Shown: piece by piece, positions 1-6,747 of the stretch
How the letters are laid out: the number at the start of each line of letters is the position of its first letter
How positions within the stretch are numbered: position 1 is the stretch's first letter
Assembly: GCA_021324355.1 (NCBI GenBank)
Contig: JAJPJD010000057.1
Location: forward strand, 1 to 64,000
Reading direction: 5' to 3'
DNA: 64,000 bases
DNA from: Actinomycetota bacterium
GTDB taxonomy: Bacteria; Actinomycetota; Acidimicrobiia; Acidimicrobiales; RAAP-2
Notes under the pieces: generated by a model
Told to the model about the DNA's origin: nothing
What the model saw: the letters and a program-made list of their open reading frames with translations, nothing else
The model's database searches: none
Translations under genes and position numbers: made by a program

Positions 1-1
1 C

Positions 2-601
2 GACCCCGAGCTGGCATCCCGGCTGCGCACCCTGCGCCTCCACGGGATGAGCGCCGATGCCTGGCGCCGCTACGAGGTCGCCGGCAGCTGGCGCTACCGG
101 GTCGATGCGCTCGGCCTCAAGGCCAACTTCACCGACCTGCAGGCGGCGATCGGCCGGGCCCAGCTCCGCTCCCTCGGCGCTTGGCAGGCCCGGCGGGCCG
201 AGCTCGCGGCCCGCTACGACGCCGCCCTGGTCCGGATCCCAGGAGTCCAGGTGCCACCCCGGCCGTTCCGGGCCGTCCACGCCTGGCACCTCTACATCGT
301 CCGCATCCACGAGGAGTTCGGTCGCACCCGAGACGAGGTCATCGACGAGCTGGCCGCCCGGGGGATCGGGACCTCGGTCCACTTCATCCCGGTCCACCAC
401 CACTCGGTCTTCCGCCGGCTGCTCGGTGCCGAGGCGTGCTCGGACCTGCCGGTCGCCGACCGGCTGTTCCCGAGCCTGGTGTCCCTCCCGCTGTACCCGA
501 GCATGTCCGACGACGACGTCGACCGGGTCTGCCAGGCCCTCGACGACCTCCGAACCCGATCCCGCACCGTGAGCACAGGGAGCACCCGTGGAACTCCATG
601 A
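2..601 (+). CDS. DegT/DnrJ/EryC1/StrS-family sugar aminotransferase, C-terminal part
   Basis: This is the C-terminal half of a PLP-dependent nucleotide-sugar aminotransferase; the reading frame is open from base 2, so the true start lies before the window. The visible part begins with the family-typical stretch RLRTLRLHGMSADAWRRY, followed by the GLKANFTDLQAAIGRAQL segment that packs at the dimer interface, and later VHFIPVHHHSVF and LPLYPSMSDDDVDRV near the end, all standard for this family. The PLP-lysine region is outside the window. Such enzymes aminate keto-sugars for surface polysaccharides, which fits the downstream O-antigen ligase, flippase and sugar transferase. Its 3' end overlaps the next gene by 14 bases. 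The family is clear; the exact sugar is unknown. Confidence 0.9.
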   Translation, partial: DPELASRLRTLRLHGMSADAWRRYEVAGSWRYRVDALGLKANFTDLQAAIGRAQLRSLGAWQARRAELAARYDAALVRIPGVQVPPRPFRAVHAWHLYIVRIHEEFGRTRDEVIDELAARGIGTSVHFIPVHHHSVFRRLLGAEACSDLPVADRLFPSLVSLPLYPSMSDDDVDRVCQALDDLRTRSRTVSTGSTRGTP

Positions 602-2048
602 CCTCGACGTCACCGTCTTAGGCCGGGACCTCACCCGCCAGCACGCCGGCGCGGACTTCACCGTCTTCGACAGCGAGCACGCCCCGGCGGACGACCGGCT
701 CATCGAGACGCTCCGCACCGGGACCGAGGACATCGACCTGGCGGCGTCGCCGGTGGTCCTGCCGGACTTCTGCCACAAGGAGAAGTCCGAGATGCCCTCC
801 AGCATCGCGGTCGCCACCAAGGACGCCATCCGGCCCACCCTGACCGACGCCGCCCTCAACTGCGGGATGGCGCTCATCACCTTGGACGTGGAACGCCCGC
901 CCGAGCGCGCCGTCAGCGACTTCTACCGCAAGGTGGTGGAGCGGTTCCCCAACCCGCCCACCTGGCGGCGGGACCTGAAACGTCACGAGGTCCTCCGGGC
1001 GGCGGTGGAGGGAGCGGACTTCGCGGCCGAGCGCTACGACTTGGACCAGGCCGACCTGGACCGGATCGAGGAGCGGGGCCGGATCCCCATCGACGACCTG
1101 GGCGGCGCCCCCCAGGCGATGCGGGACCTGCCCTGGCTGGTGGTCCAGATGAGCCGGCTCCGCTTCGGCTCCATCGGCCCGAGCACCCACTTCCTCGAGA
1201 TGCAGCAGGTGGAAGAGGTCCTCGACCCGGTGGCGGCCGAGCGCCTGGGCATCCACCAGGGCCAGGTGACCATCCAGTTCCACAACGGCGGCGGGGTCCT
1301 CACCGGCCAGCTGGGGGCGCTCTACGCCCGCCGCAAGAGCGCGTCCCGGCTGCTGCGGGCCGAGATGTCGGTGCAGCGGCCGCTCAGCCACCTGGCCACC
1401 GCCCGCTCGATCGGCGACATCAAGCGCCGGCTGGCCATGTTCTTCGCCGAGGGGTGCCCGTCCATCCCCACCGACCATGAGGACGGCCGACGGGCCCTCT
1501 TGGCCACCCGCCTCGCCATGAACTACGGCTTCGCCTACCGGATGGCCACCTACGCCGCGCTCCGGGACATCGCCCGCCAAACCCTGGGGTCGGCCACCCG
1601 GCTGGTGGTCGACTCCCCCCACAACTCCATCTACCAAGAGGAGGTCGACGGCCAGGCCGCGTTCGTCCACCGCCACAACGCCTGCCGCGCGTGGCCGGCC
1701 GAGATGATGGCCGGCCACCCGGCGTTCGCCGAGACCGGCCAGCCCCTGCTCCTGCCGGGGACCAACCGGACGTCGTCCTACCTGTGCCTGCCGGCCGACG
1801 GCGCGCACCGCAGCCTCTACACCGCCTGCCACGGCTCGGGCAGCATCATCTCGGCGTTCGAGCGGACCGGCCGCTCCGGCCCCGACCCGCTGGCCCGGAC
1901 CACCGCCCGCTACCGCTACGACGGGGCGGCGCCCCGTCACGTCGCGCACCTCGACGACAACGGGGTGAACGAGGCGCTGCGGATCCTCACCACCTACGGC
2001 CTGGTCCGGCCGGTCGCCCGGATGCGGCCGTTCGCGGTGCTCACATGA
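588..2048 (+). CDS. Divergent RtcB-like (RNA 3'-phosphate ligase fold) protein
   Basis: A 486-residue protein that follows the order of RtcB motifs: LPDF near residue 58, a NCGM segment (normally D-x-x-C-G) near 92, GSIGPSTHFLE (normally G-x-x-G-x-G-N-H-F-x-E), FHNGGGVLTGQ (normally H-S-G-S-R-G), AMNYGFAYR, SPHNSIYQEE (the H-N-x(4)-E motif), HRHNACRAWP, PGTNRTSSYL (normally P-G-S-M-G-T-x-S-Y) and ACHGSGSI (normally H-G-A-G-R, whose His carries GMP). The metal-ligand Cys and His positions and the guanylation His appear kept, while the Asp before the Cys, the Asn before the His and the Arg after H-G-x-G are changed. In known RtcB these residues bind Mn and GMP for RNA ligation. The GTG start has GGGAG upstream. 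It lies inside a polysaccharide operon with overlaps on both sides, so its substrate may not be RNA; that is inference. Confidence 0.75.
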   Translation: MELHDLDVTVLGRDLTRQHAGADFTVFDSEHAPADDRLIETLRTGTEDIDLAASPVVLPDFCHKEKSEMPSSIAVATKDAIRPTLTDAALNCGMALITLDVERPPERAVSDFYRKVVERFPNPPTWRRDLKRHEVLRAAVEGADFAAERYDLDQADLDRIEERGRIPIDDLGGAPQAMRDLPWLVVQMSRLRFGSIGPSTHFLEMQQVEEVLDPVAAERLGIHQGQVTIQFHNGGGVLTGQLGALYARRKSASRLLRAEMSVQRPLSHLATARSIGDIKRRLAMFFAEGCPSIPTDHEDGRRALLATRLAMNYGFAYRMATYAALRDIARQTLGSATRLVVDSPHNSIYQEEVDGQAAFVHRHNACRAWPAEMMAGHPAFAETGQPLLLPGTNRTSSYLCLPADGAHRSLYTACHGSGSIISAFERTGRSGPDPLARTTARYRYDGAAPRHVAHLDDNGVNEALRILTTYGLVRPVARMRPFAVLT

Positions 2049-2443
2049 AGAGCCTCGCCGCCACCGCCGACACCTGGGCCATCCTGCTGCCCCCCGACAC
2101 CGCCTGGGTCGGGCGCGGCCAGGACGAGCCCGAACGGCCCGATCCCAAGCAGGCTCGACGGGCGGTGGTCGCCTCCCCCTGGGCGCTGCGCCGCCGGGCC
2201 GAGGGGGGTGCCCGGCGGACCTACATCGCCTTCCCGTCGCGCGACCAGCCGCTGTTGGTGACCAGCCACGACCCGGCGGTGCTGCGCTACCTGACCGACT
2301 CGGTCCTGTCCACCCCGCCCGGCGTCGGGGGCCTGTCGGGCCTGGTGATGACGGTGGGCCGGCGGTTCCTGCGGCGCAAGGGCACCTGGCTGCTGGCGGC
2401 GTTGTTCGGGAGCGCCGGCGTGGTGTCGGTGGAGACCCGATGA
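2045..2443 (+). CDS. Small unknown protein in the polysaccharide operon
   Basis: A 132-residue product that I do not recognise. The ATG overlaps the stop of the RtcB-like gene (ATGA), and its own stop overlaps the start of the kinase gene in the same way, which supports translation from 2045 rather than from a longer in-frame opening. The N-terminus (TWAILLPPDTAWVG) and a later YIAFPSRDQPLLVTSHDPAVLRYL stretch look like a compact alpha/beta domain; the C-terminal part is basic (GRRFLRRKGTW) followed by a short hydrophobic run (LLAALFGSAGVVSV) that could touch the membrane. Position between an RtcB-like protein and an APH-fold kinase suggests that the three act together, but no function can be assigned. 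Confidence 0.65.
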   Translation: MKSLAATADTWAILLPPDTAWVGRGQDEPERPDPKQARRAVVASPWALRRRAEGGARRTYIAFPSRDQPLLVTSHDPAVLRYLTDSVLSTPPGVGGLSGLVMTVGRRFLRRKGTWLLAALFGSAGVVSVETR

Positions 2444-3453
2444 CCATCTCGATGGTCACCGGGCGCCGTCCCCTCTACGACCTGGTCGACGACGTCCACG
2501 GCCGGGTGGCCTGCCTGGCGTTGTCCAAGGACCCCAACGCCAAGATCACCGTCTTGTTGTTCCCGCCGGGGTCCGACGCCCCCGGCTTCGTGGCCAAGGT
2601 CCCCACCACCGACACCGCCGCCGCCAGCGTGCGGCTCGAGGCGAGCGCGCTGGCGGCGCTCGATCGGGCACGCCTCGGCCCGCTGGAGGGAACCGTCCCT
2701 CGGGTCACCACCTTGGCCGAGCACCAGGGCCGGCCGGTCCTGGTCACCACCGCGCTGCCCGGCCAGGTGATGCTGGCCAGCTACCACCGCTGGCACCACA
2801 CCGCCCGCCCCGCGGCGGTCGAGGCCGACTTCGAAGCCGCCGGTCGGTGGCTGGCCGAGCTCCACGAACGCACCGCGCGGGGCCACGGCGACCTGTCGCT
2901 GGTGCTCGACGGGGTGGGGGACGCGCTGGTGCGCCGCTACCGCGACGACCCCACCACCGCCAAAGACCTCGAGCTGGTGGCGGCCCTCCAGGCCCGCCTG
3001 GCTGGCCACCAGGCCCCCCGGGGCTTGGTCCACGGCGACTACTGGGTCGGGAACCTGCTGGTAGCCAAGGGCCAGGTATGCGGGGTCATCGACTGGGAGC
3101 GCTGCCAGCCCGACGGCCTGCTCACTCGGGACCTGGCCCGCTTCGTGATCGGCTACTCCCTCTACCTGGACCGCCACACCCGGCCCGGGCGGCGGGTGGC
3201 CGGCCACCACGGCCTGCGGGCCGGCGAGTGGGGGGCCGGGGTGCAGTACGCGCTGGACGGGGAGGGGTGGTACCCCGAGCTCGCCCGGTCCTTCGTGGCC
3301 AAGGGGCTGGAACGCCTCGGTCTTTCGGCCAGCTGCCTGCGCGACGTGGTCCTGGCCGAGATCGCCCGGATCGCGGCCGAGGCCGACCAGGACGACTTCG
3401 CCCGGGGCCACCTGCGGCTGCTGCGCCGCCTGTGCACGCCGGAGGCCGGGTGA
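2440..3453 (+). CDS. APH-fold phosphotransferase
   Basis: A 337-residue small-molecule kinase of the aminoglycoside phosphotransferase/choline kinase superfamily. The catalytic Brenner loop is visible as LVHGDYWVGNLL around residues 192-203 (H-G-D-x(4)-N) and the metal-binding motif as GVIDWERCQPDG just after. The N-lobe holds a FVAKVPTTDTAAASVRLEASAL segment with the usual Lys and Glu. The ATG overlaps the preceding stop (ATGA) and the GTG of the O-antigen ligase overlaps this gene's stop. In a polysaccharide operon it may phosphorylate a sugar, an aminosugar or a lipid-linked intermediate; the substrate cannot be read from sequence. Confidence 0.85.
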   Translation: MTISMVTGRRPLYDLVDDVHGRVACLALSKDPNAKITVLLFPPGSDAPGFVAKVPTTDTAAASVRLEASALAALDRARLGPLEGTVPRVTTLAEHQGRPVLVTTALPGQVMLASYHRWHHTARPAAVEADFEAAGRWLAELHERTARGHGDLSLVLDGVGDALVRRYRDDPTTAKDLELVAALQARLAGHQAPRGLVHGDYWVGNLLVAKGQVCGVIDWERCQPDGLLTRDLARFVIGYSLYLDRHTRPGRRVAGHHGLRAGEWGAGVQYALDGEGWYPELARSFVAKGLERLGLSASCLRDVVLAEIARIAAEADQDDFARGHLRLLRRLCTPEAG

Positions 3454-4790
3454 GCCTGCGCACTCGCCTGGACACCCTGCCGCCGCTCCCCGCCCTCCCG
3501 GCAGGGACCCTCGAGCGGGGGCCGACCTCGGAGCGGGTCCGCAAGACCGAGCGCCGGGCCATGGTGGCGCTCACCGCGGCGTTCATCTTCCAGCCCATCC
3601 TGCACCCGACCGGGCCGGCCAACAGCTCGCCGGTCGACCTTTTGCTCATCGTCTCGGTGGTGCTGTTCGGCATCTGGGCCTGGCGCGAGCCGCGCCGGAT
3701 CCACGCCCCCTACCTGCTGCCGGTGGGCCTCATGGTGGCCGCCGGCGCCGCCTCCGGCATCACCAGCCAGTTCCCGAGCGCCGCCATCCAGGCCCTCCTG
3801 GTCGACGTCTTGTTGTTCGCGTGGTGCACCACCGTCACCAACGTCGTGTCGGAGCCCCGCACCTTTCGCTACGTGCTGTCGGCGTGGGCGCTGTCGGGGA
3901 TCGCGTGGGCCGCGCTCGTGGTGGTGGCCTGGCTCGGTCACATCACCGTGCTGGAGGGGTTGAACGCGGCCGACGGGAACCGGGTGCTGTTCACCTTCGG
4001 CGACCCCAACTACGCCTCCACCTACTGGCTGACCACCCTGTTCGTGATCTACGCGATGCAGCGGCCGGCGACCCGCTGGCTTCGTTTCGCCGGCTACGCG
4101 GTGGTCTTCTGGGCGCTCGTGCTGACCGAGTCCAACGGCGGGTTCCTCTCGCTCGCCATCGGCATCGCGTTCGTGGTGCTGGTCACGATCTACCGCCGCC
4201 GGGGCTGGGCCGGGCTGGTCGCGGCGGTGCTGGTGCTCGGGTTGGCGGTGGCGAGCTTCCTCACCGTCCTCCCGCTCAACACCCTGCGGGAGAAGGCCCT
4301 CTACAGCAACCAGCCGATCCTGGTGAACTCGATCGGCCGCAGCGCCCAGAGCTCCTCGGAGCGCTCCGAGCTCATCTCGGAGATGGGCCAGCTCTACGAC
4401 CAGACCAACGGCCTGCTCGGGATCGGGCCCGACGCCACCAAGCCCACCTTGACCGCCCAGCTGGCGGTGTACCCCAACGAGGCCCACGACGACTACCTGG
4501 CTGCCCTGGTCGAACGGGGCCCGCTGGGGCTGCTGGGCTTGCTGATCCTGGTCGGCTCGGCGGTGCTGTGGGCCGGGCCACTGGTCCGGGGCCGGGTCTC
4601 CCGCCGTTTCGCCGAGGTCATCCCGATCCCCCTCGGGCTGGCCGCCGGCCTGCTCGCGCTGGGCGTCAACTCCTTCTACGAGGAGATCCTCCACTTCCGC
4701 TTCTTGTGGTCGCTCCTCGCGATCGTGGCCGTCGTCGGCCGGGACTCCAAGCAGGCAGGCACCGATGCGCATCTTCGACAGCCAACGTGA
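3450..4790 (+). CDS. O-antigen ligase/polymerase-like membrane protein
   Basis: A 446-residue multi-spanning membrane protein started at the GTG that overlaps the kinase stop (GTGA). About ten to twelve hydrophobic segments are visible, with a long external-type loop around residues 280-350 ending in PNEAHDDYLAALVERGPLGLLG, which matches the Wzy_C/O-antigen ligase signature (H-x-x-Y-L followed by a G-x-x-G-L-L-G helix). Such proteins polymerise or transfer lipid-linked glycan repeats at the outer face of the membrane. The gene precedes the flippase-transferase fusion and overlaps it by 26 bases, so export, polymerisation and chain initiation are encoded side by side. The family is firm; polymerase versus ligase cannot be told. 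Confidence 0.85.
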   Translation: MSLRTRLDTLPPLPALPAGTLERGPTSERVRKTERRAMVALTAAFIFQPILHPTGPANSSPVDLLLIVSVVLFGIWAWREPRRIHAPYLLPVGLMVAAGAASGITSQFPSAAIQALLVDVLLFAWCTTVTNVVSEPRTFRYVLSAWALSGIAWAALVVVAWLGHITVLEGLNAADGNRVLFTFGDPNYASTYWLTTLFVIYAMQRPATRWLRFAGYAVVFWALVLTESNGGFLSLAIGIAFVVLVTIYRRRGWAGLVAAVLVLGLAVASFLTVLPLNTLREKALYSNQPILVNSIGRSAQSSSERSELISEMGQLYDQTNGLLGIGPDATKPTLTAQLAVYPNEAHDDYLAALVERGPLGLLGLLILVGSAVLWAGPLVRGRVSRRFAEVIPIPLGLAAGLLALGVNSFYEEILHFRFLWSLLAIVAVVGRDSKQAGTDAHLRQPT

Positions 4791-6744
4791 GCGACTGCGA
4801 GGGGCCGGCACCGGCATCGTCGCCCGCTCCTCGCTGACCAACCTGGGGGCCCAGGGCGGTGCCCTGGCCTCGGTCACGGTGGCCAGCCTGCTGGTCGCCC
4901 GGTTCGGGGGGCCGACCGTGGTCGGCGAGTACGCCCTGTTCCGGGTCCTGCCGTGGCTGTTCGGGGTGGTCTTCTCGGTCGGCCTCCCGACTGCCTCGGC
5001 CTTCTTCCTGGCTGGCGAGCACGCAGAGGACCGGGATCTGCGCCCCACCCTGATCCTCATGGCGGTCGTGGGCGCGAGCGTGGGGGCGGTGGTCTGGATG
5101 GGGTGCGCCGGGGCGTTCCACGCCCTGTTCTTCCGGCACGTGCCCATGCCGGTGATCATCATCATGGCCCTGTGCGTCATGACCCAGCTGCTCACGGTGA
5201 CCGCCAAGGGCTGCTGCCAGGGGTCCCACGACATCGCCGGGGCCAACCTGGTCATCGTGGCCGAGGAGCTGTGGTTCGTGGTCTGCTTCCCGGCGGTGGT
5301 GATCCTTGGCCACCTCCAGTCGATCGGGGCGGTGGCGGCCGGCCTGATCGGCTCGGGGATGCTGGCCACCGGGACCGGAGTGGTCCGGCTGGTCCGGATC
5401 GGCTTCTTCGACGACCTGGGCCGCCCGTCGGCCGCCCTGGCCCGCCGGATCGCTGCCTTCGGGGGCCGGGGCCAGTTCGGCAACCTGTTGTGGCTGACCA
5501 ACCTGCGCTTCGACTTCATCCTGCTCGGCGCGCTGGCCGGCCCGGCGGTGCTCGGGGTGTACTCGATCGCCTCGAAGTTCGCCGAGCTGATGCGGCTGGC
5601 CCCGACCGCCCTCAACTACGTCTTGTACCCCCGATTCGCCCAGCTGGGCCGGGAGCGGGCGGCCCGGTTCTCCCGGTCGCTGTTCCGAAAGGCCCTCCTG
5701 CTGACGGTGGCCCTCACCCCCCTGGTCGCCCTGGTGGCGCTGTTCGGCCCCCACCTCCTCTACGGCGCCGCCTTCGCCGGCGCGGTCACCCCGGCCGAGA
5801 TCATCATCCTCGGGCTGTCCGTCGAGGGCGCGGCCGCGGTGGCCTCGGCCTACCTCCTGGGCACCGGCCGGCCCGGTCTCAACTCGCTCGGGATGGGGGT
5901 GGGGGCGGTCCTGACCGTCGGCCTCGACGTCGCCCTCATCCCCCACTACGGCGCCCTGGGGGGCGCGATCACCTCGGCCGTGGTCTACGCCACCACCACC
6001 GTCACCCTCTCGCTCATCGCCTCCCGGCTGGCGGCCCGAGACCTGGGGGGGACCCACGCCCGCCTCGAGCGGGCGGTCGTCGGGGCCGACACCGCGCTGC
6101 GCCGGGTGATCGACGTGGTGGTGGCCACCGTCGGGTTGGTGCTGGCCGCCCCGGCCATGGCCGTCATCGCCCTGGCGGTGCGAGCGACCAGCCCCGGCCC
6201 CGCCCTCTACCGCCAGCTCCGGGTGGGCCGCGGCGGCCGGCCGTTCGTGCTGTTCAAGTTCCGCTCGATGGTGGTGGGGGCCGAGCGGCTGGGCGGCTAC
6301 CTCACCCAGCGCGACGACCCCCGGGTCACCACGGTGGGGAGGATCCTGCGGGCGACCAAGCTCGACGAGCTCCCCCAGCTCCTCAACATCGTGCGGGGGG
6401 ACATGACCCTGGTCGGCCCCCGTCCCGAGGTCCCCTACTTCGTCCGCTGGTACCGCCCCGAGGAGCTGGCGGTGCTCTCGGTGCGCCCGGGGCTCACCGG
6501 CTGGGGCCAGATCGTCTACCCCGGCGACCACGTGAACGGACGCGGCGACCGCCCCGAGGTGGAGTCCCACTACCTGGTCCACCAGCTCCACCAGAAGCTG
6601 CTGCTCGACCTCGCCTACCTGCGCCGGCGGGGACTCTGGGCCGACCTGGCCATCATGGCCAAGACCCTGGGCGTCGTCGTGCGCAACGCCCGCCAGGCAC
6701 TGCTCCGGACCCGCGGCGCGCCGCGCTCGGCCCCCGGGCTCTGA
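4765..6744 (+). CDS. Fusion: Wzx/MATE-type flippase plus undecaprenyl-phosphate sugar-1-phosphate transferase
   Basis: A 659-residue two-domain protein. Residues about 1-430 form a twelve-to-fourteen-segment polysaccharide flippase (starts with [20 protein letters not shown]; includes [15 protein letters not shown] and [12 protein letters not shown]). Residues about 448-650 form a complete bacterial sugar transferase (WbaP/WcaJ C-terminal type): one hydrophobic segment, then [62 protein letters not shown] and [10 protein letters not shown], all the usual catalytic blocks. One polypeptide would both prime the lipid carrier and flip the finished repeat unit; separate genes are the norm. No stop or frameshift separates the halves. 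It is the last gene of the operon, and its stop lies 3 bases from the end of the convergent regulator. Confidence 0.9.
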   Translation: MRIFDSQRERLRGAGTGIVARSSLTNLGAQGGALASVTVASLLVARFGGPTVVGEYALFRVLPWLFGVVFSVGLPTASAFFLAGEHAEDRDLRPTLILMAVVGASVGAVVWMGCAGAFHALFFRHVPMPVIIIMALCVMTQLLTVTAKGCCQGSHDIAGANLVIVAEELWFVVCFPAVVILGHLQSIGAVAAGLIGSGMLATGTGVVRLVRIGFFDDLGRPSAALARRIAAFGGRGQFGNLLWLTNLRFDFILLGALAGPAVLGVYSIASKFAELMRLAPTALNYVLYPRFAQLGRERAARFSRSLFRKALLLTVALTPLVALVALFGPHLLYGAAFAGAVTPAEIIILGLSVEGAAAVASAYLLGTGRPGLNSLGMGVGAVLTVGLDVALIPHYGALGGAITSAVVYATTTVTLSLIASRLAARDLGGTHARLERAVVGADTALRRVIDVVVATVGLVLAAPAMAVIALAVRATSPGPALYRQLRVGRGGRPFVLFKFRSMVVGAERLGGYLTQRDDPRVTTVGRILRATKLDELPQLLNIVRGDMTLVGPRPEVPYFVRWYRPEELAVLSVRPGLTGWGQIVYPGDHVNGRGDRPEVESHYLVHQLHQKLLLDLAYLRRRGLWADLAIMAKTLGVVVRNARQALLRTRGAPRSAPGL

Positions 6745-6747
6745 TCC

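Noticed and set aside
2287-6591. Very long minus-strand open frames (2287-3411, 3162-5615, 4666-6591)
   Set aside because: They lie antisense to clearly recognised genes, are Gly/Arg/Pro/His-rich without family motifs, and are expected in GC-rich DNA where stops are rare.
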